64,000 nt of DNA. Source: Ilumatobacteraceae bacterium. Lineage in GTDB: Bacteria > Actinomycetota > Acidimicrobiia > Acidimicrobiales > Iamiaceae. The stretch is taken from assembly GCA_025463265.1 (NCBI GenBank), contig JAOBWH010000191.1, positions 19,765 through 83,764 on the forward strand, in the 5' to 3' direction. The notes under the pieces are model-generated. The model ran no database searches, was not told the origin of the DNA, and saw nothing but the letters and a program-made list of their open reading frames with translations. Made by a program: the position numbers and the translations under genes. Below are positions 53,404 through 61,273 of the stretch, piece by piece; position 1 is the stretch's first letter; each line of letters begins with the position of its first letter.

Positions 53404-54041
53404 GGCCACACCAGCCAGGCCACGAGGCCGATCTGCCCGAGGTGGTAGGTGACCATCACGGCGAGCGGGCCGAAGCGGCGCTGCTCGAGGAAGCGGTTCC
53501 ACGCCAGCGTGGCGTCGGAGACGTAGAAGAGCGAGGCCCCGACGATGGCCCACAGCCCCGCGGTCCCGAACGCGCTGACCACCATCGCCGAGATCACCAC
53601 CAGGTAGGCGATGACCGGGCCGACCATCTCCCGGTGCTCGCCGCCGGCGACCCCCTGCACGACCCGCCGCCCCACGGTGCCGATGGCCACCAGGACCGCG
53701 ACGATGCCGACGGCCGTCCAACCCCACGAGCGCGGCGCCAGCTGCAGGCCGACGATGTAGGCGATGTGGCCCAGGAGGAACGAGCCCAACCCGGCCACGA
53801 ACCACCTCTCGTCGAGCATCAGGAACACATCGCCGGCCAGGGACAGCACCAGGCCGACCACCATCCACGTGCGGATGGTGGGGTCCACGGGCTCGAGCGT
53901 GACCGCCACACCGATGAGGAGCGCGAGCGTGGCCGGCTTGGTGATGTGGCGGACCTGCGGCCGCTCGGCCCAGGTGGCCCACCAGTCGGCGATCGCGAAC
54001 GCGAAGGTCACCGCGAGCAGGGCCCACGACGTGGTGGTCAC
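53400..54041 (-). CDS. YhhN-family membrane protein (lysoplasmalogenase-like)
   Basis: A 213-residue integral membrane protein with about eight helices. Family features: ITKPATLALLIGVAVTLEP, LVLSLAGDVFLMLDERWFVA with acidic active-site residues, FLLGHIAYIVGLQL, GASLFYVSDATLAWNRFLEQ and VMVTYHLGQIGLVAWL. YhhN/TMEM86 proteins cleave the vinyl-ether bond of lysoplasmalogens; whether this organism has plasmalogens is not known. GTG 54041 has AGGAG seven bases upstream. The coupled downstream gene is the DUF4333 lipoprotein. Confidence 0.88.
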   Translation of the reverse strand: MTTTSWALLAVTFAFAIADWWATWAERPQVRHITKPATLALLIGVAVTLEPVDPTIRTWMVVGLVLSLAGDVFLMLDERWFVAGLGSFLLGHIAYIVGLQLAPRSWGWTAVGIVAVLVAIGTVGRRVVQGVAGGEHREMVGPVIAYLVVISAMVVSAFGTAGLWAIVGASLFYVSDATLAWNRFLEQRRFGPLAVMVTYHLGQIGLVAWLVWP

Positions 54042-54073
54042 CGGTTCGCTCCTGGTCGCCGCATCGGCGCAGG

Positions 54074-54649
54074 CTAACCGTGGCCAGGAGGCGGCGGTCC
54101 GGCCAGGGTCCCCAGGGCCGATGCAGCGAGCAGGAGCGAGTCCGGGCACAGGTCTCGACCGGCGATCCAGGGCTCGACCTCGTCGAGCGGGATGCGGTCC
54201 GCCTGCAGCACCTCGCCGTCGGGGAAGGTGAACGGGCCGTCGTGGCGGGCCAGGTACACCCGCCCGAGCAGGGACACCTCGGCGTCGTCGTAGGGCCCCC
54301 CGCCCAGATCCTGGAGCCCGGCCTCGACGCCGGCCTCCTCCCGGAGCTCGCGAAGCGCAGCCTCGCCCCAGTCCTCGCCCACGCCGACGACGCCACCGAA
54401 CGCCACGTCCCACCGCCCGGGCCACACGTCCTTCCAGAGCGCTCGCTGGTGCACGATCAGCCGCTCGTCCAGGTCAACCACGACGATGTAGGTGCAGCGG
54501 TGGCGGAGCCGCTGGGCGCGCATCACCGAGCGCGGGACCACGTCGAGCACGGTCCCCGCCGCATCGACGACCTCGACCAGCTCGAGCGCCGCCGCCGCTG
54601 CCGGGTCGCCCGGTCCCACCGGGTCCGTCGGTCGGGTCGCGTCGGTCAT
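54074..54649 (-). CDS. Nudix hydrolase
   Basis: A 191-residue Nudix protein. The Nudix box reads GVGEDWGEAALRELREEAGV, with the metal-binding REEAG. The N-terminal part has VDAAGTVLDVVPRSVMRAQR and RCTYIVVVDLDERLIVHQRA, a YfcD/isopentenyl-isomerase-like arrangement. ATG 54649 overlaps the stop of the ferredoxin reductase gene, so it is third in the ferredoxin operon. Substrate unknown. Confidence 0.88.
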   Translation of the reverse strand: MTDATRPTDPVGPGDPAAAAALELVEVVDAAGTVLDVVPRSVMRAQRLRHRCTYIVVVDLDERLIVHQRALWKDVWPGRWDVAFGGVVGVGEDWGEAALRELREEAGVEAGLQDLGGGPYDDAEVSLLGRVYLARHDGPFTFPDGEVLQADRIPLDEVEPWIAGRDLCPDSLLLAASALGTLAGPPPPGHG

Positions 54650-55902
54650 GGCGCAGGCGGGGCGCTGGCGGCGGACGGAACGCTGGCGGCGACCGCTTCG
54701 GCGACCGCGGCCAGGGCGTCGTCCCAGCGGAGGCCGTCGGCGATCTGGCGCCGGTAGCGGATCACCCGGCCGGGCATGTTCATGGTGAGGGCCCCGACGA
54801 CGCGCCCGTCGCGGCCGTACAGGGCGCAGAACTTCCGCTCCTCCAACGAGCCGGCGACGACCTCGATCTGGTCGGCGGGCCGGACCCGTCCCGCCAGCTG
54901 GATCTTGCGATCGTACTGGTCGCTCCAGAAGAAGGGCACGGGGGTGAACGGCTCTCCTGGCCCGTCGCCGGCAAGCAGCCGCCGGGCCGCGTGGGCGCCC
55001 ATGTCCAGCGCGTGCTCCCAGTGCTCCACCCGCATCGTCTCGTCGAACAGGCGGTTGGGCCAGCGGGCGACGTCGCCGCAGGCGACCACGCCGGGCCCCG
55101 CCGAAGTGGTCTCGTCGCACAGGACCCCGTCCTCGAGCAGCAGGCCGCTCTCGTGCAGCCAGCCGGTGTTGGGCACGACCCCGATCCCCACCACCACCAG
55201 GTCGGCCTCGACCGTGGTCTCGTCGGTGAGGGCGACGTGCAGGCGACCAGCATCGGCCTCCGTCACCGCAGCCACCCCCGTCCCGACCCGGAGGTCCACG
55301 CCGTGCTCGCGGTGCAGGTCGGCCACCACCTCGCCCATGGCCGGTCCGAGCACCCGGGCCAGCGGGGCCGGCAGCGGCTCGACCATGGTGACCTCGACGC
55401 CGCGGGCCCGGCAGGAGGCGGCCACCTCGGCGCCGATGAAGCCGGCGCCGACCACGACGACCCGCTCGGCGCCGGCATCGATCGCGCCGCGCACGGCGAG
55501 GGCGTCATCGAGGGTGCGGAGGGTGTGGACGCCCCGAAGGTGCTCGGTGCCGGGGATGCGTCGGGGCGCGGCTCCGCTGGCGATCACCAGCCCGTCGAAG
55601 GGGAGGGTCCTCCCGTCGGCCAGGGCGACGCGCCGGTCCTCCAGGTCCAGGCCGGTGGCGGCGACACCGCGCTCCCAGGTCAGGTCGAGCCCCTCGTCGG
55701 CGCCGGCCGCCAGCATCACCCGATCGGCGTCCCAATCACCGCGGAGCACCTCCTTCGACAGCGGCGGTCGGTCGTAGGGCGCGTGCACCTCGTCGCCCAC
55801 GAGGGTGATCGAGCCGCCGAAGCCCTCCGAGCGGAGGGTCTCCGCAGCACGGAGGCCGGCCAGGGAGGCGCCGACGATGACGATGCGTTCGAGCGTGTGC
55901 AT
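54646..55902 (-). CDS. FAD-dependent ferredoxin reductase
   Basis: A 418-residue pyridine-nucleotide-disulfide-type oxidoreductase of the ferredoxin/rubredoxin/putidaredoxin reductase class. FAD motif IVGASLAGLRAAETL (residues 8-22), YDRPPLSKEVLRG, NAD(P) motif VVVGAGFIGAEVAASC, and second FAD motif VVACGDVARWPN. The C-terminal domain includes EHWEHALDMGAHAARRLL and FWSDQYDRKIQLAG. It lies 62 bp downstream of a 3Fe-4S-type ferredoxin gene and probably reduces it for a P450 or oxygenase elsewhere in the genome. Confidence 0.93.
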   Translation of the reverse strand: MHTLERIVIVGASLAGLRAAETLRSEGFGGSITLVGDEVHAPYDRPPLSKEVLRGDWDADRVMLAAGADEGLDLTWERGVAATGLDLEDRRVALADGRTLPFDGLVIASGAAPRRIPGTEHLRGVHTLRTLDDALAVRGAIDAGAERVVVVGAGFIGAEVAASCRARGVEVTMVEPLPAPLARVLGPAMGEVVADLHREHGVDLRVGTGVAAVTEADAGRLHVALTDETTVEADLVVVGIGVVPNTGWLHESGLLLEDGVLCDETTSAGPGVVACGDVARWPNRLFDETMRVEHWEHALDMGAHAARRLLAGDGPGEPFTPVPFFWSDQYDRKIQLAGRVRPADQIEVVAGSLEERKFCALYGRDGRVVGALTMNMPGRVIRYRRQIADGLRWDDALAAVAEAVAASVPSAASAPPAP

Positions 55903-55964
55903 GGGATCCGATCCCGAGGGCGCGGCCGGTACCCCGGTCGCGCAGCCCCGGTCGTCGAAGGCGC

Positions 55965-56156
55965 TCAGCCCTCGATGGTGATGGCCTGCTTGGGGCAGCG
56001 CGCCGCCGCCTCGACGACCTGCGGACGGAGGGCCTCGCCGGGCTCCTCCTGGAGGACGTAGAGGAAGTCGTCGTCGCGGACCTCGAACACCTCCGGGGCG
56101 ATGCCCATGCACACTGCGTTGCTCTCGCACAGATCGAAGTCGACAACCACTCGCAT
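55965..56156 (-). CDS. Ferredoxin, P450-associated 3Fe-4S type
   Basis: A 63-residue ferredoxin starting MRVVVDFDLCESNAVCMGIA. Cysteines are C10, C16 and C54 (ARCPKQAI), with no cysteine at the intermediate position, the pattern of single-cluster [3Fe-4S] ferredoxins that serve actinobacterial cytochromes P450 and Rieske oxygenases. GGAGG lies four bases before ATG 56156. A KstR-like operator is directly upstream, and the reductase follows. Confidence 0.92.
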   Translation of the reverse strand: MRVVVDFDLCESNAVCMGIAPEVFEVRDDDFLYVLQEEPGEALRPQVVEAAARCPKQAITIEG

Positions 56157-56173
56157 GACGCCTCCAGAGAAGG

Positions 56174-56187
56174 TGGAACGTGTTCTC
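56174..56187. promoter_or_regulatory. KstR-like operator upstream of ferredoxin operon
   Basis: TGGAACGTGTTCTC matches 13 of the 14-position TnnAACnnGTTnnA pattern known for the steroid repressor KstR, including the full inner GAACGTGTTC palindrome. It lies 18-31 bases before the ferredoxin start. An overlapping palindrome, TTCTCG-TT-CGAGAA, extends downstream (56184-56197). The regulator is not encoded in this window. Confidence 0.55.
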
Positions 56188-56271
56188 GTTCGAGAAACGT
56201 AGCCGCTCCTCCCCGGGCCTCGTCCGGCCGGGCGCGACGACGGCGACCCGAAGGCCGCCGTCGTGTCCGGG

Positions 56272-56344
56272 TGGAGGTGAGGGGAATTGAACCCCTGGCC
56301 TCCTCGATGCGACCGAGGCGCTCTACCAACTGAGCTACACCCCC
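56272..56344 (-). tRNA. tRNA-Ala (anticodon CGC)
   Basis: The minus strand gives GGGGGTG paired with CACCTCC, including the G3-U70 wobble that identifies alanine tRNAs, D arm GCTC/GAGC, anticodon arm CCTCG-GTCGCAT-CGAGG reading CGC, and T arm AGGGG-TTCAATT-CCCCT. Discriminator A; no encoded CCA. Confidence 0.96.
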
Positions 56345-56440
56345 GAAACGGGAATCGAACCCTAGCGCGAGGGTCTGCCCCTCCTGCCAGTCTGAGCCGG
56401 CCTGGGACCCGATCATGGTGGGGCCGACCACTCGGTGTGA

Positions 56441-56541
56441 GCCAGACCACACGATGCGTGTTTCGCCCGGTCGCGCCCGGCCTGGGCCGTTCGTCTCATT
56501 TCGTGACGGCCTCCTCAGCGAATCCGCAGGCCAGACCACAC
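56441..56541. repeat. 12-bp direct repeat upstream of the CAP lipoprotein
   Basis: GCCAGACCACAC occurs at 56441-56452 and again at 56530-56541, 89 bp apart, in the 270-bp gap between tRNA-Ala and the CAP-domain gene. The second copy is followed by the AT-rich AACGTGATTATT. It could be a binding site pair in the promoter. No gene is seen in this gap. Confidence 0.5.
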
Positions 56542-56614
56542 AACGTGATTATTCAGCCACGGAGGGCGCAAATCTGCGCTCAAGCGAGCGCTCCACAGCG
56601 CCGAGAACGAATCC

Positions 56615-57064
56615 ATGGCCCCACGCACCCCCCTCTCCCCCGCCAAGCGCCGCCAGCTCGCTGTCGCCACCCTCTTGTGTGCGATGGCGCTGCTGACCGG
56701 CTGCCTCCGCAGCACCCAGTCCCAGGTCCTCAGCGAGATGAACGCCGATCGCTCGGCGCACAACCTCCGCACCCTCGGCACCCAGGCCGACGCCCAGCGC
56801 AAGGCACAGGCCTGGGCGGAGAAGCTCGCCCGGGAGAACACGCTCTACCACTCCAAGCTCTCCGACGGGATCGGCGTCAAGTGGTGCTCGCTCGGCGAGA
56901 ACGTCGGCTACGGCCCGAGCGTCCCCGCCATCGAGGACGCCTACATGGCCTCCCCCGGCCACAAGGCCAACATCTTGAGCACCAAGTGGAACGGCGCCGG
57001 CGTCGGCTACGCCACCAACGGCAAGCGCGTCTTCACCGTCCAGGTCTTCATCAAGACCTGCTGA
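56615..57064 (+). CDS. CAP/SCP-domain lipoprotein
   Basis: A 149-residue lipoprotein with lipobox LLTGC (C30) after a basic n-region. The mature part is a minimal CAP (SCP/PR-1) domain: LSEMNADRSAHNLRTL, AQAWAEKLARENTLYHSKLS, WCSLGENVGYGPS, and SPGHKANILSTKWNGAGVGY. The family CAP motifs GENVG and HKANIL are intact, with two cysteines (WCSL and the C-terminal TC) that may bond. Probably acts outside the cell; biochemical activity unknown. Confidence 0.9.
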   Translation: MAPRTPLSPAKRRQLAVATLLCAMALLTGCLRSTQSQVLSEMNADRSAHNLRTLGTQADAQRKAQAWAEKLARENTLYHSKLSDGIGVKWCSLGENVGYGPSVPAIEDAYMASPGHKANILSTKWNGAGVGYATNGKRVFTVQVFIKTC

Positions 57065-57102
57065 CCCCGCCGCCCGGCCGACCGGCCCCCGATCCGCTCG
57101 CA

Positions 57103-57132
57103 GGCAGCCCCGGCCCATCGGCCGGGGCTGCC
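57103..57132. terminator. Stem-loop terminator after CAP lipoprotein
   Basis: GGCAGCCCCGGCC and GGCCGGGGCTGCC form a perfect 13-bp stem with a four-base loop, 39 bp after the stop. Confidence 0.8.
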
Positions 57133-57245
57133 TCGCGTCCGGGCGTGGTTCCGTCGGGTCCCCCGCACAGGGCTCGCCGTGTCGGCCGCATCGCAGGCGG
57201 CAGGACCCGAACCGGAAGCAGGGGCAGGGACCTCGGGCGTCGGAC

Positions 57246-57433
57246 CAGCTCCACGAGGCGCTCCGCTACGGGCGGATCGCCAGGGGCGGCGCCTGCGTCA
57301 GTTCGAGGCGCTCCAGCCAACCCCCAAAGGGCGGATGGCCGGGGGGGCGGCGCTCTTCGTCAGTTGGAAGCGCTCAGCCAACCGGCCAGGGGCGGATCGC
57401 CGGGGGCCGGCGCCTTCGTCAGTTGGAAGCGCT
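57246..57433. repeat. Tandem repeat of about 60 bp reaching into the 3' end of the membrane-protein gene
   Basis: The marker CAGTTGGAAGCGCT occurs at 57361-57374 and 57420-57433, with a variant CAGTTCGAGGCGCT at 57299-57312 and a weaker copy near 57246-57262. Spacing is 59-62 bp. Each unit also has GGGCGGATCGCC and GGCGCC with CTTCGTCAGTTG. The rightmost copy includes the last five codons and stop of the minus-strand gene ending at 57419, so the gene's SASN-stop is itself one repeat boundary. The 57133-57245 stretch to its left has no recognised gene. Confidence 0.85.
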
Positions 57434-57910
57434 GCGGCGGACCGCGAGGGGCGGGGTGCCGACCCGGCGCTGCGGCTGCGGACGCAGGACCCGGACCTTG
57501 CTGGCGGCCTCATCGGCGCGCATGCGGATCTGGACCAGGGCGTACACGTAGGCGGCGAGGGCGCCACCGGTGGCGACGAACAGCAGCAGGGTGATGGCGC
57601 TGGTGGCCAGGACGGCGAGCAGCAGGAAGAATGCGGTGGCGCCACCGAGGCCGACGAGGATGTTCTGGCGGCGGCGCTGGAGCTCGCTGCGGCGGAGCTG
57701 CGGGGCGTAGGAACCGCCCGGCACCGACGGAGGACGGTTCTGCGGCAGACGGAGCGACGTGCCGGGGGTGGCGCGCTCGAGGGTGGAGAGCTGCTGGCGG
57801 AAGGAGGTGACCGAGCTGGCCGGCCGTCCCTCGCGGTGCTTGCGAAGCAGCGGGGGGACGAGGAAGCACGCCCACACGACCGCCAGGCAAACGAATGCGA
57901 GCATCTCCAC
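57419..57910 (-). CDS. Three-helix membrane protein, candidate GlpR-like receptor
   Basis: A 163-residue membrane protein: an N-terminal helix (about 3-22, LAFVCLAVVWACFLVPPLLR), a cytoplasmic Arg/Gln-rich linker of about 60 residues (RQQLSTLERATPGTSLRLPQ), two further helices (about 85-128) and a basic tail. This resembles the N-terminal VVWxFVLVP helix and topology of the membrane protein encoded after galU-moeA in mycobacteria (Rv0996), the GlpR partner of the gephyrin-like divisome protein Glp. It is shorter than that protein. Gene context (galU, moeA nearby on the same strand) supports the idea; not proven. Confidence 0.6.
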   Translation of the reverse strand: MEMLAFVCLAVVWACFLVPPLLRKHREGRPASSVTSFRQQLSTLERATPGTSLRLPQNRPPSVPGGSYAPQLRRSELQRRRQNILVGLGGATAFFLLLAVLATSAITLLLFVATGGALAAYVYALVQIRMRADEAASKVRVLRPQPQRRVGTPPLAVRRSASN

Positions 57911-58176
57911 GTTGGCGAGCCTTCCTGCAGGTGGTTCGGACGGTACCGGGCCGGGCCCGGCGAAGGGGGGATGGGCACCGCCCGGGTGGGGCGGACGCAG
58001 CGGGCCGGTCCTGGAAGCAGGATTGCGGGGCCGCTGCGGTTGTTACGGTTTTACTACGGATCGGTGCCGACGGTCCACCCGACGACGGTGATCGCCCCAT
58101 GGTGCGGGGCGAACGCCAGCTGGCTCGACGCCCCCGGTCGTTGCCGCCGCAACCTCCCGGTCGGGAAACGGCCAGG

Positions 58177-58680
58177 TCAGAGGCCCAGATCGAGCTCGGG
58201 ATCCACCGCTTCACGACGGAACGTGCCGGAGCGGCCACCCGTCTTCTCCCAGAGCGTCACATCGCCGATCGTCATGGAACGGTCGGCGGACTTGCACATG
58301 TCGTAGATGGTGAGAGCCGCCACCGACACGGCCGTGAGGGCCTCCATCTCGACGCCGGTCCGGTCCACGGTGTCCACGTGGGCCTCGATCTCGATGTAGG
58401 TGTCGTCGATGTGGAAGTTGATGAGCACCGCCCCCACGAGGAGCGGGTGGCACAGCGGGATCAGGTCCGAGGTTCGCTTGGCCGCCTGGATGCCGGCGAC
58501 GCGGGCCACGTTGAGCACGTCGCCCTTGCCGACCGATCCGCGGGCCACGAGCGCCGTGGTCTCGGGCTGCATGTGCACCCGACCCCGAGCCACCGCACGC
58601 CGGTGCGACGGTTCCTTGGGCGTGACGTCGACCATCCGGGCACGACCAAGGGGATCAAGGTGGGTGAGGCGCTCAGGCAT
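58177..58680 (-). CDS. moaC: Cyclic pyranopterin monophosphate synthase
   Basis: Second step of molybdenum cofactor synthesis; 167 aa. LTHLDPLGRARMVDVTPKEP, KGDVLNVARVAGIQAAKRTS, DLIPLCHPLLVGAVLINFHI and the active-site VDRTGVEMEALTAVSVAALT, IYDMCKSADRSM and DVTLWEKTGGRSG. All conserved MoaC blocks are present. It follows moaA on the same strand across a 250-bp gap rich in hairpins. Confidence 0.96.
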   Translation of the reverse strand: MPERLTHLDPLGRARMVDVTPKEPSHRRAVARGRVHMQPETTALVARGSVGKGDVLNVARVAGIQAAKRTSDLIPLCHPLLVGAVLINFHIDDTYIEIEAHVDTVDRTGVEMEALTAVSVAALTIYDMCKSADRSMTIGDVTLWEKTGGRSGTFRREAVDPELDLGL

Positions 58681-58689
58681 GGCGGGAGT

Positions 58690-58931
58690 CTAGAGGCGGG
58701 TCTCTCCTCGCTCGTCAGCCGGTGCGACGACCCGAGCCACAAGCGCGGGGTCGGGGTTCGAGCGCAGCGAGCCCGGGGAGCTCGAGGGGCACAGCTCGCG
58801 GAGCCCCTCGACCAGGGACGATCCGGCTTGCCGGTCGTCCCTGCGAGAGCAGCCGGCCGTCAGGCCGTCCTCAAGTTCGAGGAACGGAGCGAAGCGAGTG
58901 ACGAGAAGCGGCGAAGCGCAGCGAGCCGCAG
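58690..58931. repeat. Hairpin-rich, repeat-like gap between moaA and moaC
   Basis: Two adjacent stem-loops are visible: TCGAGGGGC (58782-58790) with GCCCCTCGA (58803-58811), and CAGGGACGATCCGG (58813-58826) with CCGGTCGTCCCTG (58831-58843), one bulge. The word GCGCAGCGAGC is found near 58763 and again near 58914, and the right part is a GAAGCG/GAGCGA-rich low-complexity stretch. It resembles dispersed palindromic intergenic elements. No gene is recognised; it may end the moaA transcript. Confidence 0.6.
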
Positions 58932-59933
58932 CTATCCGCCGATCTCCGACATCGATCGGGTGGGGCGGATGAAGGTGACGTTGCTGATGCCGTGGCCGGC
59001 CCACTTGCCGGCGACCGTGGTCTGGAGCGCAGCAGCGAGGTCGTCGTCGGTGGCGCCGCTGCGCAGCAGGGAGCGGAGGTCGGTCTCGTCGGTGGAGAAC
59101 AGGCAGGCGCGCAGCTGGCCGTCGGCGGTGAGGCGCACCCGGTCGCAGCTGGAGCAGAACGGCTCGGTGACCGTCCCGATGACGCCGATCTCGCCTTGCC
59201 CGTCGAGGTAGCGGTGGCGCTCGGCCGGGTCGGATCCCCGGTGCACCGGCTCGGTGGGGAAGACGGCGTCGATGGCGGCGGTGATCTCGGCGGACGGCAC
59301 CACCTGCTCGTGGCTCCAGCGCTGGTCGGCGTCGAGCGGCATGAACTCGATGAACCGGACGACGACGCCCTCGTCGCGCCCGAAGCGGGCGAAGTCGACG
59401 ATCTCGTCGTCGTTGACGCCCCGGACCACCACCACGTTGACCTTCACCGGCTCGAACCCGGCGGCCACGGCGGCACGGATGCCGTCGAGCACCCGAGGCA
59501 GCTCGTCGCGACGGGTGAGGGCCTCGAACCGGTCGGCCCGCAGCGAGTCGAGCGAGATGTTCATGCGGTGCAGGCCGGCGTCTCGGAGGGGACCGGCCTG
59601 GGCGACGAGCGTCGAGCCGTTGGTGGTGAGCGACAGGTCGACCGGCAGGGCGGCCAGCTTCTCCACCAGCACGGCCAGCCCGGCGCGCACCGTGGGCTCG
59701 CCGCCGGTGAGGCGGATGGAGTCGAACCCGAAGCGCTCGACGCAGACCGTGGCGATGCGGGTGAGCTCCTCGAAGGTGAGCAGCTCGTCTCGGGGGTGCC
59801 AGTCCATGCCTTCGGCCGGCATGCAGTAGGTGCACCGGAAGTTGCAGCGGTCCGTGACCGAGATGCGCAGGTCCCGGTGCACGCGCCCGAACCCGTCCGC
59901 CAACGGGCGCGGCGGGTCGGCGAGATCGGTCAC
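58932..59933 (-). CDS. moaA: GTP 3',8-cyclase
   Basis: Radical-SAM enzyme making the first molybdenum-cofactor intermediate; 333 aa. SAM-cluster cysteines are C30, C34 and C37 (CNFRCTYCMP). The C-terminal cluster uses CSSCDRVRLTADGQLRAC. The substrate-side motif ISLDSLRADRFEALTRRDEL is present, and the protein ends in the di-glycine tail (SEIGG) needed for catalysis. ATG 59933. Confidence 0.96.
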   Translation of the reverse strand: MTDLADPPRPLADGFGRVHRDLRISVTDRCNFRCTYCMPAEGMDWHPRDELLTFEELTRIATVCVERFGFDSIRLTGGEPTVRAGLAVLVEKLAALPVDLSLTTNGSTLVAQAGPLRDAGLHRMNISLDSLRADRFEALTRRDELPRVLDGIRAAVAAGFEPVKVNVVVVRGVNDDEIVDFARFGRDEGVVVRFIEFMPLDADQRWSHEQVVPSAEITAAIDAVFPTEPVHRGSDPAERHRYLDGQGEIGVIGTVTEPFCSSCDRVRLTADGQLRACLFSTDETDLRSLLRSGATDDDLAAALQTTVAGKWAGHGISNVTFIRPTRSMSEIGG

Positions 59934-60039
59934 CGCCTCAGGATACGGCCAGACCGGCCACTGTCCTCTGGGGCCGCGGTTCGAGGTCGTCCGATCCCCA
60001 TCGCGGCCCTCCCCCGGCCACGGCGACCGTGACCCGAGC

Positions 60040-61269
60040 TCAGGTCGACGGCGCGCTCAGCAGGACGACGGTGACGTCGGCTCCCTCGGCCACGCCGTCG
60101 CCGTCGGGGAGCTCGGCGAGGGCGTTGGCGTCAGCAGCGGAGGCCAGCTGGTGCGAACCCTGGCCGCGCACGGGATGGGCGTGGAGGCGTCCCTGCACCC
60201 AGCGGCAGACGACGCGCTGGTAGGCGGTGCGTCCGTCGGGCCTGCGCTCCAGGCCCGGCCCGGCGACCGCGACAACCCGAGGCAGGTCGAGGTCCCCCCG
60301 GCCGGCGAGCCGGCGCAGGCCCGGCACACCCAGCAGCGACAGCGAGACCAGCGAGGACACCGGATTGCCGGGCAGGCCGAACACCGGCGTCCCGTCGAGC
60401 ACCCCGAACGCGAACGGCTTGGCCGGGCGGATCGCGATCTGCATCCAGCGCATGTCGGCCAGCTCGCCCAGCACCACCTTCACCAGATCGAAGTCGCCCA
60501 TGCTGACCCCGCCGCTCGTGGCCACGGCGTCGCACGTGGCCGCCGCCTCCACCAGCGCTGCGGACAGCGCCTCGCGGTCGTCGGCGACCGAGCCCAGGTC
60601 GATGGCGTCGACGCCGAACGATCGGGCGAGCGCCACGAGCATCGGGCGGTTGCTCTCGCGGATCTCGCCTGGCGCCAGCGGGCGGCCGTCGTCGACGAGC
60701 TCGTCGCCCGTGGAGATGACCCCGAGCCGGGGCCGGGGGGTCACGAAGGGGCGGCGGACGTTGACCGAGGCGAGGACGCCGAGGTGGGCGGGGCCGAGGA
60801 GGGTCCCGCGGTCCACGACGACCTGACCGGGAGCGATGTCGCTGCCGGCCGTGCGCACGTTGCGACCGGAGACCACCGCTTCGAGCACCTCGACCACCGT
60901 GGCGTCGGGGCCGCCTCGGGTGCGCTCGACCATCACGACGGCGTCGGCGCCCCCCGGCATCGGCGCGCCCGTCATGATGCGGATCGCCTGGCCGGGGCCG
61001 ACCTCGGTGTCGGCAGCGGCACCCGCGGCGACCGTGGCCACCACAGGGAGCGCCACTGGCCGGTCTGCGGACGCACCGGCCACATCGGCGGAGCGCACGG
61101 CGAAGCCGTCCATCGCCGAGTTGTCCCACGGCGGGACGGGCTCCCCGGCGGAGACCGCCGCCGCGAGCACGCACCCGAGCGCATCGTCGAGCGGCACGGC
61201 CAGGGGCGCCCGTGGCGCACAGTGGGTGAGGACGTGCTCGCGCGCCTCGGCGAGCGGGATCAGGGCCAC
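60040..61269 (-). CDS. moeA: MoeA-family molybdopterin molybdenumtransferase (or Glp-like gephyrin homologue)
   Basis: A 409-residue MoeA/gephyrin-E protein. PLAEAREHVLTHCAPRAPLA, PPWDNSAMDGFAVRSADV, IMTGAPMPGGADAVVMVE, LGVISTGDELVDDGRPLAPG, VATSGGVSMGDFDLVKVV and VFGLPGNPVSSLVSL are all typical. GTG 61269 begins five bases after the galU stop. In mycobacteria and corynebacteria the galU-linked MoeA homologue is the divisome protein Glp rather than a dedicated cofactor enzyme; here moaA and moaC also lie downstream, so either or both roles are possible. Confidence 0.92.
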   Translation of the reverse strand: MALIPLAEAREHVLTHCAPRAPLAVPLDDALGCVLAAAVSAGEPVPPWDNSAMDGFAVRSADVAGASADRPVALPVVATVAAGAAADTEVGPGQAIRIMTGAPMPGGADAVVMVERTRGGPDATVVEVLEAVVSGRNVRTAGSDIAPGQVVVDRGTLLGPAHLGVLASVNVRRPFVTPRPRLGVISTGDELVDDGRPLAPGEIRESNRPMLVALARSFGVDAIDLGSVADDREALSAALVEAAATCDAVATSGGVSMGDFDLVKVVLGELADMRWMQIAIRPAKPFAFGVLDGTPVFGLPGNPVSSLVSLSLLGVPGLRRLAGRGDLDLPRVVAVAGPGLERRPDGRTAYQRVVCRWVQGRLHAHPVRGQGSHQLASAADANALAELPDGDGVAEGADVTVVLLSAPST

Positions 61270-61273
61270 GACG

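Noticed and set aside
57246..57433. CRISPR-like array
   Set aside because: Units are tandem with no unique spacers, differ in length (59-62 bp), and there are no cas genes.
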